Numbered from the stretch's first letter, positions 16,472 to 26,925 are shown. The stretch: DNA of 64,000 nt from Thalassobellus sediminis (GCF_044386045.1 NZ_JBISCD010000038.1:186001-250000); one strand, 5' to 3'. Made by a program: numbers and translations. Notes: a model not told the origin generated them from the sequence alone.

Positions 16472-18685
16472 CTAATGTGCTTTGTATTTAATTTGATATG
16501 GAGTATTAGGCTGAAGTATTAACTTATACTTTTCTTTATCTAATTGCGTAATAACACCTGTATTTGTTTTTGGTTTGCTTTTACTGTTGAAAATTAATGT
16601 GCCTTCGCCATCTGATGCTTTCACTTTTATTTCTTTAGTACTACAATATATGTCCACTTCACCATTTGGTGTTGGCACTTTTCCTTCTATCCATTTTAAA
16701 CCGCCTAAGTTTGGTTTTACCTCATAGGTTTTATAACCTGCTGAAGTAGGTTGAACACCTAAATAATATTTTCCAAAAAGATAAATGGGACTTGCTCCCC
16801 AAGCATGACAAAGGCTTTTCCCGTATGGTCTACCATACATTGCTAAGTGTTCTTCACCTGTATCTGTAGTATCGTATAATTCCCAAAAAGAAGTAGCTCC
16901 TAAATCTAACATACCACCCCAATAATCTCGAATTTCATCTAAAACAAATTCCTGTTCTCCTAATGCACACAAAGCTTCTAATTCATAAAAACGCATGTAT
17001 GGTGTGGTGATTTTCTGAATATTGTCATTTAGTAATACATTTTGTTTTACATGTTGTTTTTGTGTTTCTGTTAGATAATCAAAGAAAATGGCGAACATAT
17101 TTGTGTAACGGGTTACATTATCTGTTAATTTATTATCTACTCTATTATGGATAAAAGCTTGTTTTTTTTCTGACCAAAAAATCTTAAATAATTTTTCTTT
17201 TAAATCATGAGCAAGATTTTTATATGTTTCTATACTCTCATTATCACCAGTGATTTTAGCACAAATTGCCATTGCTTCTAAACTTCTAGCTAATAACAAT
17301 TGTTCAAAACTCACCTCGCCATCTTTTGTTAAGCCGTCAGCCCAATCGATAAATAACCAGTCTCCTGGTAGGCCTTCAACCATACCATTTTCATTTCTGC
17401 GATCCAAACAAAACTGCATCAACGATTTCATCCTAGGATAAATTTGTTTGATAAACGCTTCATCACCCGAAAACTTATAATAATCGTAAACTCCTAAAAA
17501 CCAATAAAAAGAATAATCCATAATAATATTGATATGGCTTTTTACGGGGTCTTTCCCTCGAAGTGCAAAAAGCGTTCTTTTTACCGATGGATTATCGTTA
17601 AACAAATAGTAATTCATCAGATAACTTTGATAGGCATCACCCGACCAAATCCAACGGTCTCTTTTTATGCCATCTATAAAAAATTCTCTTGATGTAAGAT
17701 GCATGGTATATGCAGATATATCCCATATTTTATTCAGTTTTTCATCTGAACTTTTAAAAGCTCCCTTGTAATCTAAAGGTAAATATTCGTATAGCATCGA
17801 TACCGAATCTAAAGAAATTTCACCTTCGGGTACGACATAAATATACCTGAATGCGTTTGAACCTTCTAATGTATATTCATCTTCTTGAGTGCCATCAAAA
17901 GTCAATCTATTTAAAGTCTCACAATCATAATCAGATTTGGCTTCTTCAATAGATTCTCCATAATATAAATTAATGGAGCCTTTTCCTTTTAATCCATGTA
18001 GCTTAACAAATCCAAATGTTTCCACCCCGAAATCAACAACAAAACCATCTTTATACATTTCTGTCGTTATTGGTTTCTTAGGGGTTGTGGCTAATTTAAA
18101 TTCGGAAGGCAAACTGCTAACCGAGTTAAAATTCCAATTTGCAGCTTTTTGCCATTCCGTACCTCTATCATCCGACCTTTTTCCTGAAGCATTTATCCAT
18201 TCTTTATCTTCGTAGGTAACTTTCCAAGAATTATTTGTTTTTAAATACTTCCCGTTAATAAAAAGTGCTGGTACTTTTTCTTGATTGTAAATCTTGACCG
18301 TAATAGTATGTTGTCCTTTAGGAATTAGAAGTTTATTGTTTTTTTGAATAAACATGTTGTTACGGTCGCCAAAATGAAGTGCACCATCTATCAAAATTTT
18401 AGTTTGCCCTTCGGAATTAATAGTGATTTCGTCATCTGTTTCGAAATAGACACTTTTACGAAAAGTCACCAACGCATATGGGCTATAATAACGCCAAAGT
18501 GGTGGTAAAAAAGCTTGACGTTCTGTTCGATTAGATTGCATTTTATTACTTACCCAAATTTCGAGATCGCCTGGAAACCAAATCCAGGTAGCTTCTTCTT
18601 TTACTTCTTGGGCAAATAATGATATGGAAGACAAAAATAGTATCCCAATAAAAACCCTGAATACTAATGCTGTTAATTTTGCCAT
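16472..18685 (-). CDS. GH78-like (alpha-L-rhamnosidase-related) protein
   Basis: The 737-residue protein has a signal peptide ending near FAQ26, N-terminal beta-sandwich domains, an (alpha/alpha)6 catalytic domain from about residue 310 and a C-terminal beta domain. The GH78 barrel entry motif is present but altered. Characterised members read D-C-P-x-R-D-E-R-x3-W-x-G-D, whereas here it is DGIKRDRWIWSGD (Asp338 to Asp350), one residue shorter and lacking the Glu that serves as general acid. The distal catalytic Glu region (GATSFWELYD) is intact. It may use Asp343 or have another specificity than rhamnose. The gene is 41 bases downstream of the FAD/Fe-S oxidase gene and likely co-transcribed. 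Confidence 0.8.
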   Translation of the reverse strand: MAKLTALVFRVFIGILFLSSISLFAQEVKEEATWIWFPGDLEIWVSNKMQSNRTERQAFLPPLWRYYSPYALVTFRKSVYFETDDEITINSEGQTKILIDGALHFGDRNNMFIQKNNKLLIPKGQHTITVKIYNQEKVPALFINGKYLKTNNSWKVTYEDKEWINASGKRSDDRGTEWQKAANWNFNSVSSLPSEFKLATTPKKPITTEMYKDGFVVDFGVETFGFVKLHGLKGKGSINLYYGESIEEAKSDYDCETLNRLTFDGTQEDEYTLEGSNAFRYIYVVPEGEISLDSVSMLYEYLPLDYKGAFKSSDEKLNKIWDISAYTMHLTSREFFIDGIKRDRWIWSGDAYQSYLMNYYLFNDNPSVKRTLFALRGKDPVKSHINIIMDYSFYWFLGVYDYYKFSGDEAFIKQIYPRMKSLMQFCLDRRNENGMVEGLPGDWLFIDWADGLTKDGEVSFEQLLLARSLEAMAICAKITGDNESIETYKNLAHDLKEKLFKIFWSEKKQAFIHNRVDNKLTDNVTRYTNMFAIFFDYLTETQKQHVKQNVLLNDNIQKITTPYMRFYELEALCALGEQEFVLDEIRDYWGGMLDLGATSFWELYDTTDTGEEHLAMYGRPYGKSLCHAWGASPIYLFGKYYLGVQPTSAGYKTYEVKPNLGGLKWIEGKVPTPNGEVDIYCSTKEIKVKASDGEGTLIFNSKSKPKTNTGVITQLDKEKYKLILQPNTPYQIKYKAH

Positions 18686-18726
18686 ATACTCATTTAATTT
18701 TTTATTTTCTCTAATTATAAATTCTT

Positions 18727-21648
18727 TTAAACCAAAGCCTCTCTTAAAATAGTAATAGGATGCTTTGCCTCTCGTTTTGTACCATCTTTAATTTGATGTC
18801 TACAACTTGTCCCATTAGCCGATATTATGACATCGTTTGATGCTTTTCTAACAGCAGGAAACAAGGTTTGTTCTCCAACATTCATACTCACCTCATAATG
18901 CTCCTTTTCATAGCCAAAGCTACCTGCCATACCACAACAACCACTTGGTATAATGGTGACCTTATAGCTTTTAGGAAGATTCAACACCTCGAAACTGGAC
19001 AGTTGGTTGCCAAACGATTTTTGATGGCAATGTCCATGAAACTTAATTATTTTTTCTTCTGAAGTAAATGTATCCGAAGTAATATTACCTAATTTAATTT
19101 CTTGCTGAATAAACTCTTCTATTAAAAGAGTATGTTTTGCAATTTTTTCTGCGGAGACTTTATCGTCTGCTAACTTTAAATATTCATCTTTAAATGTTAA
19201 AATAGCAGATGGTTCAATACCAATCAATGGTGTTTTTTCAGTAATTAAACCCTTAAAAATGTTAACGTTTTTATTTGCTACTTCTTTGGCTTGTTCTAAC
19301 AATCCTCTAGATAAAAAGGTTCGTCCAGATTCAGCATTTTTTACCATCTTAACCTCATAATTTAATGCGGTTAATAGTTTAATGGCATCTATCCCAATTG
19401 GAGTATCTAAATAATTCAAAAATTCGTCGTTAAACAAATAAACCGTTTTAATGGTATTTTTACTTTCTATATGTTTTTTAATGGTTTGAAATTCTTTATT
19501 TAAACTTCTATTAGAAATTAATGGTAGTTGTCTTTCTTTAGCGATTCCGAACGATTTTTTTAAAATGGACGCTGTTATACCATTAGAAAACACAAAGTTT
19601 GTCAACTCAGGAAACACACTACCATAACGATTCAACGTGTTGTTATAAGCAAATAATTTAGTACGCAAAGGCACCCCATTTGCTTTTTGATATTGGTATT
19701 GAAATTCTGCTTTTAAACTTGCTACATCTACACTGCTTGGACATTCACTAGCACAGGCCTTACAACTCAAACAAAGGTCAAAAACCTTTTTTAATTCTTT
19801 ATGGTCGAACTTGTTCTCTTTATTAGAATTGGTTAAAAACTCTCGTAATGCATTGGCTCTAGCTCGCGTGGTATCCTTTTCATTTCTTGTGGCGCGATAA
19901 CTTGGGCACATAGTACCCCCAAACTCTGGCAATTTTCTACAATCACCAGAACCATTACATTTTTCAGCTTCACGCAATATGCCTTGAGATGCAGAAAAAT
20001 CGAGTAGAGTTTTTATTTCTGGCTCTACTCTATCTGCTTTGTAACGTAACGATTTATCCATTTGTAATGGATTTACAATCTTTCCTGGATTGAAAATATT
20101 ACTTTCATCAAAAACAGTTTTTATGCGTTTTAAAATATTGTAATTTTCTTTACCAATCATTAGTTCAATAAACTCAGACCGTACAATACCATCACCATGT
20201 TCGCCACTCATAGCTCCGCCATATTTTTTTACTAAATGTGCGACATCGGTTGTTATTTTTCTAAACAACACAACATCTTCAGACTTTTTAAGATTTAAAA
20301 TAGGACGCAAATGCAATTCACCAGCTCCAGCATGAGCATAATAAATAGCTTCCTGGTTGTAACCCTTCATTAATGCCGAAAACTCTGAAATATAATTTGC
20401 CAAATCGGGTAATGCCACTGCAGTATCTTCTATACATGCTGCCGATTTTTTATCGCCAATTATATTTCCTAACAGTCCTAATCCGGCGCTACGTAAATTG
20501 TTTGCTTTGTTAATTTCGTCACCTTCTAATTTTGGAAACGCATAACTTAACCCAGAAGTTTCAATATCTTTTATTAATTTTTCTACTAAAACATCAACTT
20601 CTTGTTTGGTAAAAGCTTTTACCTCGCACATTAAAATAGCTTTTGGGTCGCCCTCAATAAAGCTTCTGTTTACTTTTTGTGTTTTGTTGTGTTTTGTACA
20701 ATCTAAAATGGTTTTATCCATCATTTCGCAGGTGTACAAATTATGCTTCATAACTAGTTCAACAGCATTCAAACAGGTTTCTATACTTGTAAAATGTACC
20801 GCTACCATCACCGCTTGCTTTGGCGGTAGTTTATCTAATTTTAATGTGATTTGTGTTGTAAACGCTAAGGTCCCTTCACTTCCTGAAAGGAGCTTACACA
20901 TATTGAACTTTTCAGAATTATTAGAAAACACTTCTGTTTTTATCAACTCATCAATTGCATAACCTGTATTTCTTCTATGTATTTCTGGTTTCGGAAAATT
21001 GTCAATGATTTGTTTTTGAACAGATTCAGACTTTAATTCAGAATAAATAGTTTTGTAAATGTTACCTTCTAAAGTATTTAATGTTGCTTTATTTTGAAAT
21101 GATTCTGAAGATATTTCATTAAATACAACCTCAGAGCCATCGCTTAAAATAGTATGCATTTCAGTTACTTTATCTCGTGTAGCACCATATCGAATAGATG
21201 TCGTTCCGGATGAATTGTTGCCTACCATTCCACCAATCATACAGCGGTTTGATGTTGATGTATTCGGGCTAAAAAATAATCCAAAAGGCTTTAAATAATT
21301 ATTTAATTCATCGCGCACAACCCCAGGTTGTACTGTAACGGTTTGTTCCTTTTTATTTACATCTAATATTTTAGTAAAATATTTAGACACATCAACAACT
21401 ATACCTTCTCCAACACACTGTCCTGCAAGCGAAGTACCTGCTGTTCTAGGGATTAAGGATGTATTATGAGTTTTAGCAAACTTAATGAGTTGCTTGATAT
21501 CTTCGTTGTTTTTAGGATACGCCACTGCCAACGGCAAAATTCTAAATACAGAAGCATCGGTAGCGTATATCGATTTAACTAAATCGTCATGAAATAATTC
21601 CCCTGAAATAGTTTCGCTTAGTCTCTGTAAATGTGAAGTTAACCTCAT
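18727..21648 (-). CDS. fused FAD-linked oxidase / Fe-S protein (GlcD-GlcF or YdiJ type)
   Basis: This 973-residue protein fuses the parts of glycolate/D-lactate/D-2-hydroxyglutarate dehydrogenases. Residues ~35-260 form the FAD-binding (PCMH) domain with PRTAGTSLAGQ. Residues ~270-525 form the cap/C-terminal oxidase domain with HAGAGELHLRP and SGEHGDGIVRSEF. A 4Fe-4S region follows with CNGSGDC and CLSCKACASECPSSVD (around 555-650). The C-terminus holds CCG-type domains (FHGHCHQKS, PSGCCGMAGSFGYE). Electrons pass from a D-2-hydroxy acid to the quinone pool or another carrier. Set inside the hydrolase cluster with a RuBisCO-like enzyme, glycolate is an attractive substrate, because OiaT-type cleavage would release it. 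D-lactate or 2-hydroxyglutarate remain possible. Confidence 0.85.
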   Translation of the reverse strand: MRLTSHLQRLSETISGELFHDDLVKSIYATDASVFRILPLAVAYPKNNEDIKQLIKFAKTHNTSLIPRTAGTSLAGQCVGEGIVVDVSKYFTKILDVNKKEQTVTVQPGVVRDELNNYLKPFGLFFSPNTSTSNRCMIGGMVGNNSSGTTSIRYGATRDKVTEMHTILSDGSEVVFNEISSESFQNKATLNTLEGNIYKTIYSELKSESVQKQIIDNFPKPEIHRRNTGYAIDELIKTEVFSNNSEKFNMCKLLSGSEGTLAFTTQITLKLDKLPPKQAVMVAVHFTSIETCLNAVELVMKHNLYTCEMMDKTILDCTKHNKTQKVNRSFIEGDPKAILMCEVKAFTKQEVDVLVEKLIKDIETSGLSYAFPKLEGDEINKANNLRSAGLGLLGNIIGDKKSAACIEDTAVALPDLANYISEFSALMKGYNQEAIYYAHAGAGELHLRPILNLKKSEDVVLFRKITTDVAHLVKKYGGAMSGEHGDGIVRSEFIELMIGKENYNILKRIKTVFDESNIFNPGKIVNPLQMDKSLRYKADRVEPEIKTLLDFSASQGILREAEKCNGSGDCRKLPEFGGTMCPSYRATRNEKDTTRARANALREFLTNSNKENKFDHKELKKVFDLCLSCKACASECPSSVDVASLKAEFQYQYQKANGVPLRTKLFAYNNTLNRYGSVFPELTNFVFSNGITASILKKSFGIAKERQLPLISNRSLNKEFQTIKKHIESKNTIKTVYLFNDEFLNYLDTPIGIDAIKLLTALNYEVKMVKNAESGRTFLSRGLLEQAKEVANKNVNIFKGLITEKTPLIGIEPSAILTFKDEYLKLADDKVSAEKIAKHTLLIEEFIQQEIKLGNITSDTFTSEEKIIKFHGHCHQKSFGNQLSSFEVLNLPKSYKVTIIPSGCCGMAGSFGYEKEHYEVSMNVGEQTLFPAVRKASNDVIISANGTSCRHQIKDGTKREAKHPITILREALV

Positions 21649-21748
21649 TTTTAAATAAAAATATTTCTAATTTAAAAGGGTTTTTAAATATTTCTGATTT
21701 ATACTTAGACACAAGTCTCTTTAAGTTTATACTTTAAAAATTAAATGA

Positions 21749-21782
21749 AGCAAGGCATTCCTTTATAAGGATATGCCTTGCT
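21749..21782 (-). terminator. hairpin between susD and the FAD oxidase gene
   Basis: AAGCAAGGCAT / ATGCCTTGCTT forms an 11-bp stem with a 12-base loop just after the susD stop on the minus strand, followed by a moderately T-rich tract. It may end or attenuate the susCD transcript, leaving the downstream catabolic genes at a lower level, or act as an mRNA-stabilising 3' hairpin. Confidence 0.65.
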
Positions 21783-21798
21783 TTTTATTTAATTTATA

Positions 21799-23259
21799 TT
21801 AATAATTTGGATTTAAAATCACTTCTCTTGATGGTAACGGGAATATTGTATTGATTGTTACATATGATGAAGGTAATGGGGCTATTCCTAGTGGGAAATA
21901 ATAATCCTGAGGATTTGCTTTAACATTTGCTCCAAAAGCTTTCATTACAGCATCTGCATTACCAGTACGAACCAAATCCAGCCACCTCTTATTTTCAAAA
22001 GCTAATTCTACTCTTCTTTCATGAAGAATAATATCACTATCAATTGTAACAGCATCAGCAAGACCGGCTCTATTTCTGACTTCATTTAAATAAATTAAAG
22101 GATCTCCGGAACCAGATTCAAATAGTGCTTCGGCCAAAGAAAGTAGCACTTCAGAATATCTATACACAGGCCAGTTGTCATTCGTGTTATTAAACTGAGA
22201 ATGCGCATGATTATATTTGGCTACATAAGGAGTTAACATCCCAGATGCTGAAATATTAATATAGCTGATAGTAGCATCTTCTCTTAAATCTCCATCTTCA
22301 TAACTAGCAATAAGGTCAGGTGTTGGTAAATTGAATCCTTCAACTTGTAAAGACTGAGCATCCGAAACTCCTGTAATTTGAGCTACCTCCTCTGCAGTAA
22401 TTGGCTGTGGCATAAACTGGTAAATAAAATTACTGTTATACCCTGCTGATCCTTCTAAATATTGTACTTCAAATATAGATTCGCTATTATTTTTGTTACT
22501 TGGATCGAATACATCTGCATAATTCAGAATTAAAGCATATTGATTAGAATCTACAACTTCCTTTAAAACAGTCGCTGCCTGTGTATACATTTTAAGCACC
22601 ATATAAACGTTACCTAATAGTGTTTTTGCTGCACCACTAGTAGCACGTCCAGGTTCTTGATTCGTTTTATTTGGTAGTAACGTAGCAGCAGATTGCACAT
22701 CATCTATAATTTGTTGATAAACAACATCGGTAGTTGACAATGGTAATGCTGTCCCTTCTAACGTTGTTACAGGCTCTAAATGATGTGGTACTTCTCCAAA
22801 ATATTGAACAAGGTCGAAATAAGAAAATGCACGTAAGAATAAAGCTTGTCCTTTAAGATTATCTTTTAAACTATTATCATCAAACTCTACATCTTCGATG
22901 GAGGCTAATACTTTATTAGCTCTTGAAATAATAGCATAGTTATTATCCCATTTAAATCCTAAATTTTCGTTAGTTGGAGTTTCTGTAAAATCAGCTATAA
23001 ACTCAGATGCAAGTTGCCCTCTATTATCAGCATTATAATCATAATAAGAGTTATCAGATCGTAATTCACCCATTACATATGCTGATTTTTGGTATGCATC
23101 ACGTAAAGGAGCATAAGCACCGTTTATAGCCTTTTCAAAATCTTCTGATGTTTGAAAAAAGGTACTATTACTTAGGTCTGTTTCAGATTCAATTTCCAAA
23201 AAATCACTACAAGCAACCATGGAAAATGCTAAGACTATATATAAAATTTTTATTTTCAT
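21799..23259 (-). CDS. RagB/SusD family outer-membrane lipoprotein
   Basis: SusD proteins bind oligosaccharides at the cell surface and form a lid on SusC. From the ATG at 23259 the protein is 486 residues, with a lipoprotein signal whose lipobox ends in Val-Ala-Cys17. TPR-like helices follow, including ALFLRAFSYFDLVQYFGEVP, and the C-terminal SusD/RagB motif is seen in the EVRNRAGLAD and HERRVELAFENKRWLDLVR stretches. An ATG further upstream at 23292 would add a non-signal extension, so the internal start is preferred. It is 33 bases downstream of the susC gene and the pair defines the polysaccharide utilisation locus. Confidence 0.93.
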   Translation of the reverse strand: MKIKILYIVLAFSMVACSDFLEIESETDLSNSTFFQTSEDFEKAINGAYAPLRDAYQKSAYVMGELRSDNSYYDYNADNRGQLASEFIADFTETPTNENLGFKWDNNYAIISRANKVLASIEDVEFDDNSLKDNLKGQALFLRAFSYFDLVQYFGEVPHHLEPVTTLEGTALPLSTTDVVYQQIIDDVQSAATLLPNKTNQEPGRATSGAAKTLLGNVYMVLKMYTQAATVLKEVVDSNQYALILNYADVFDPSNKNNSESIFEVQYLEGSAGYNSNFIYQFMPQPITAEEVAQITGVSDAQSLQVEGFNLPTPDLIASYEDGDLREDATISYINISASGMLTPYVAKYNHAHSQFNNTNDNWPVYRYSEVLLSLAEALFESGSGDPLIYLNEVRNRAGLADAVTIDSDIILHERRVELAFENKRWLDLVRTGNADAVMKAFGANVKANPQDYYFPLGIAPLPSSYVTINTIFPLPSREVILNPNY

Positions 23260-23292
23260 TTTTTCTAATTTTAAATTCATGTGAACAAACAA

Positions 23293-26200
23293 TTATTTCA
23301 ACGTTAAATTAACACCAAATGTCACCGTACGTGGAACAGGATACGCCGAAAAATCAATTCCTTGAGCTAAAGCAGTTGGTTGATCATTTTCATTTGCTCC
23401 AGCACGAGTACTAACTTCAGGATTACCTTTATAGCCTGATATTACTGCCAACTGTTGAATACTTGAATACAGCCTAACAGAACTAAACACACTTGTTTCT
23501 TTAAGCGGCATATTATAACCCAATGTTAAGTTTTTAATCGCTAAGTAACTAGCATCATGTATAAAACGGGTATGATTTGTACCTCTATCCTGACCAGTAT
23601 CTCCAGTAGCAGTTCCTCCATATCTTCCAGTTCCTGGATTAGACTCAGAGCGCCATCTGTCTTTAACATCTTTAAGCACGTTAAACACACCATCTAAATT
23701 AGCTGTTCCTTCATCAGATCGTCTATTAACATCATTCCCAACTGAACCTGCCATAACAATTGCCAAATCAAAATTTTTGTATGAAAAATTATTTGTAAAA
23801 CCAAAAATAAAGTCAGGAAAAGGATTACCTATAACCGTTTGGTCATCGTCATCTCCTCCTTGTGTTATTACGCCATCACCATTAATATCCACAAATTTAA
23901 TACCTCCTAAAACTGATCTAGCATGTTTAGGCGAACTATCATACTCTGCTTGGGTAGCATAAACACCATCCTGAATAAACCCATAAAATTGACCGACTCT
24001 ACCACCAACTTTAGTTATTGTAGCACCTCGACCACCGAAATCACCAAATATGAGTTCATCTGTTAAACCTGACAATGCTTCTACTCTATTATCACTTGCA
24101 GCAATATTAAAGTTTGTATTCCAACCAAAATCTCCATCCAATACATTTGCTTTAACACCTATTTCATGCCCCCAAAATTTAAGTTCACCTACATTTGATG
24201 TAATTTCACTAAATCCAGATTCTCTAGGCACATCTAGGTTAAATAATAAATCCGTAGTTTTTTTTGTATAATAATCGTAGGATAGTTGAATTCTATTTTG
24301 CAGAAATCCTATTTCAAATCCCAAATTAGTTTGTGCTGTTCTTTCCCAGCCTAAATTTTGATTTCCTACTCCTGCTAAAGCGCCTCCACTTGCAACAGTC
24401 GACCCAAATATTGCAGCCTCTGTTATAGAAACATTTTGTAAATGCGTATAATTCCCAATATTGTTATTTCCAGTAACACCATAACTTGCTTTTAATTTTA
24501 AGAATGAAACGGCATCAAAGTTATCCATAAAGTTTTCGTCTGAAACAATCCAGCCGGCTGAAAGCGAAGGGAAATTACCCCATCTATTTTCTGGTCCAAA
24601 ACGTGATGAACCATCTGTTCTAAAAGAAGCTGAGAATAGATACTTTCCATCATAATTATAATTTAATCTAGTAAAGAATGAAAGCAAACCCCACTCTTGA
24701 ATGTCATTAAAAGTTTGTGATCTATCAATATTAATAGCAGACTGTATTGTTGAAATACGATCATCAGGAAAGTTTGAAGCTTGGACATTAGTTTCTTCAA
24801 ATCTGTATTTTTGTGATGAAAAACCCGCTAACAATTCAAAGTTATGCTTATCTGCAAGTGTCTTAGTATATGTTGCTGTATTTTCATTTAACCAAGTAAA
24901 ATAATTACGATTAGAGTTTTGAGATATTGCTGTACGTGGAGGAGAAGCAACCCAACTGGTAGATACATGTGAAGGCGTAAAATTCTTATTTATAGTTTGC
25001 CCAAATTCTGCATTAATAGTTGATTTAACTTTTAATCCATCAATAATGTCTACTTCAACAAACGCATTAGATAATAAAGTAGTGGTCTTATAATCTCTGT
25101 CAATATTATTTATTGTATAAAGCCAATTGGGAGCAGGAAAAGCTGAAACCCCTGGTATATTAGCTGTTGGAGGATAGGTTCCATCGTCATTTCTAATTGG
25201 AATTATTGGCCATGCTTGAATTGCACCAGCCAATATTTGATCGCCAGCTCCAAAAAACAAACCATCCGTATTTAATCTATTTTCTACGGTATAGGAAGGC
25301 GCTACATTAATACCCAATGTCAACCAATCTGTAATATTAAAGGAAGTATTAGCTCTTAAAGAATACTTTTTATACTTTGAAGTTTGTATAACACCGTCTT
25401 GGTTAAAAACACTACCAATTACCGAAACACTATGCTTCTCATCGCGTTTAGAATAGGAAACATTATAGTTTTGTATGGGTGCAGCATCATTTAATATAGC
25501 ATCATACCAATCACTTCCTTCACCATATTGTTCTGGGTTCTGAAATTCTGCAGGTACAGCCAGTCCTTTGTCTTCATAACTTTCCTTCTTAAATTGTGCA
25601 AACTCTGTACCATTCATCAAATCTGGTCTACCTCTTTGCGGTACCGTTTGAAATCCAGTATAAACATTAACACTAAATCTAGACTGACCTACTTTAGCTC
25701 CTTTAGTTGTAATAAGTACAACCCCATTAGCACCACGTGAACCGTATAAAGAAGTAGCTGAAGCATCTTTTAAAACCGAAATAGTTTCTATTTCATCGGG
25801 ATTAATAGCATTAATATCAGATGTAATTGGAAATCCGTCTACAACATATAACGGATCACTATTTGCCAATATAGATGCTTGCCCTCTAATACGTACAGAC
25901 ATACCTTGACCTGGAGTTCCTGATTGTTGATTAATTTGTACACCCGATATTTGTCCTTGTAATTTTTGGGTAAGCTGAGCAACAGGCATCTCTGAAAGTT
26001 TAGTAGCATCTACAGTAGCCACAGATCCCGTAACATTTCTTTTTGATTGTGTACCGTAACCAACAACAACAACTTCATCTAGACTAGCAGCATCTTCTTT
26101 TAAAGCTATAGAAAGTGTTTTTCGCCCATTTACAGGAACTTCTTGAGTGACAAAACCTAAATATGATACAACAAGAATGGTATTTTCATTTTCCACTGAT

Positions 26201-26709
26201 AAAGAGAAATCACCATCAAAATCTGTTTGAACTCCGTTAGTCGTTCCCTTTTCAAGAATATTGGCGCCGGGTAAAGGCTGCCCATTTGCATCTACAACTG
26301 TACCCGATATTTGTATACCTTGCGCCTCAGTAATTACAGTTTTTATTTCTTCGACAAGAATGGTATTATCAGAAGAAAGCACAATATTAAAATTACCATT
26401 TGACAAACTTTTTTTCAATAGTTTATTCGCAGATATATTTCCCTTTTTCACTTCTACTTTTGGCAAATCTTTAAATACACCTTCTTGATAAATAAACTTA
26501 TAGTCTGTTTGTTCCATTATAAGATCAAAGACCTCATCTACGGTTAAACTATTGTTAACCTCAATTTTCACTTTAGAGTTTTGTGATAATAAATTACTTG
26601 GTGTAAAACTGAAAGCCGTTATACAGCATAAGAAAATGAAAGTTCGCATAATAATTATCAGTAGTTTCTTTCTAAAAAAGGAAAGAACGTTTTTTAATTT
26701 AATTTCCAT
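23293..26709 (-). CDS. SusC/RagA family TonB-dependent receptor with STN domain
   Basis: The 1138-residue outer-membrane transporter has an N-terminal signal segment, then a secretin/TonB short N-terminal (STN) domain at roughly residues 45-125. A carboxypeptidase-like regulatory domain (ISGTVVDANGQPLPGANILE) follows from about 130 to 210. The TonB box EVVVVGYGTQ comes next, then the plug with PLYVVDGFPI and the barrel, ending in the usual aromatic-free GVNLTLK. SusC proteins import glycans with TonB energy. The STN domain is the part that contacts a FecR-type anti-sigma factor, and one is encoded immediately upstream. This receptor is thus likely both transporter and signal sensor for the locus. 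Confidence 0.94.
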   Translation of the reverse strand: MEIKLKNVLSFFRKKLLIIIMRTFIFLCCITAFSFTPSNLLSQNSKVKIEVNNSLTVDEVFDLIMEQTDYKFIYQEGVFKDLPKVEVKKGNISANKLLKKSLSNGNFNIVLSSDNTILVEEIKTVITEAQGIQISGTVVDANGQPLPGANILEKGTTNGVQTDFDGDFSLSVENENTILVVSYLGFVTQEVPVNGRKTLSIALKEDAASLDEVVVVGYGTQSKRNVTGSVATVDATKLSEMPVAQLTQKLQGQISGVQINQQSGTPGQGMSVRIRGQASILANSDPLYVVDGFPITSDINAINPDEIETISVLKDASATSLYGSRGANGVVLITTKGAKVGQSRFSVNVYTGFQTVPQRGRPDLMNGTEFAQFKKESYEDKGLAVPAEFQNPEQYGEGSDWYDAILNDAAPIQNYNVSYSKRDEKHSVSVIGSVFNQDGVIQTSKYKKYSLRANTSFNITDWLTLGINVAPSYTVENRLNTDGLFFGAGDQILAGAIQAWPIIPIRNDDGTYPPTANIPGVSAFPAPNWLYTINNIDRDYKTTTLLSNAFVEVDIIDGLKVKSTINAEFGQTINKNFTPSHVSTSWVASPPRTAISQNSNRNYFTWLNENTATYTKTLADKHNFELLAGFSSQKYRFEETNVQASNFPDDRISTIQSAINIDRSQTFNDIQEWGLLSFFTRLNYNYDGKYLFSASFRTDGSSRFGPENRWGNFPSLSAGWIVSDENFMDNFDAVSFLKLKASYGVTGNNNIGNYTHLQNVSITEAAIFGSTVASGGALAGVGNQNLGWERTAQTNLGFEIGFLQNRIQLSYDYYTKKTTDLLFNLDVPRESGFSEITSNVGELKFWGHEIGVKANVLDGDFGWNTNFNIAASDNRVEALSGLTDELIFGDFGGRGATITKVGGRVGQFYGFIQDGVYATQAEYDSSPKHARSVLGGIKFVDINGDGVITQGGDDDDQTVIGNPFPDFIFGFTNNFSYKNFDLAIVMAGSVGNDVNRRSDEGTANLDGVFNVLKDVKDRWRSESNPGTGRYGGTATGDTGQDRGTNHTRFIHDASYLAIKNLTLGYNMPLKETSVFSSVRLYSSIQQLAVISGYKGNPEVSTRAGANENDQPTALAQGIDFSAYPVPRTVTFGVNLTLK

Positions 26710-26925
26710 AAATTTGTTCTGTTATTAGTTAGTTAAATAATTAATGACTCAAAAGGGGATGAAGTCTAATACTTTCGACGGTGTAAACTCTGTTCCCTTT
26801 ACTTTTTTTTACTTAATAGTTTTTGTTTTTACATATATTCTGGTTTTAATTATACTCGTGTTTTATTTTTGCTTGTTGGTTAAGTGTCTTAAAAAAACTT
26901 TTTACTCATTTTATTAGAGATAAGC
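26710..26925 (-). promoter_or_regulatory. susC leader region with long-range hairpin
   Basis: The 216 bases between fecR and susC contain complementary arms AAAAGGGG (26751-26758) and CCCTTT (26796-26801) enclosing about 37 bases, so the susC leader RNA could fold into a long hairpin. On the minus strand the segment also shows GGGAAC followed by CGTC, elements reminiscent of ECF sigma promoters, although the 11-base spacing is too short for a standard one. The susC promoter must lie here, but I cannot assign it firmly. Confidence 0.4.
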
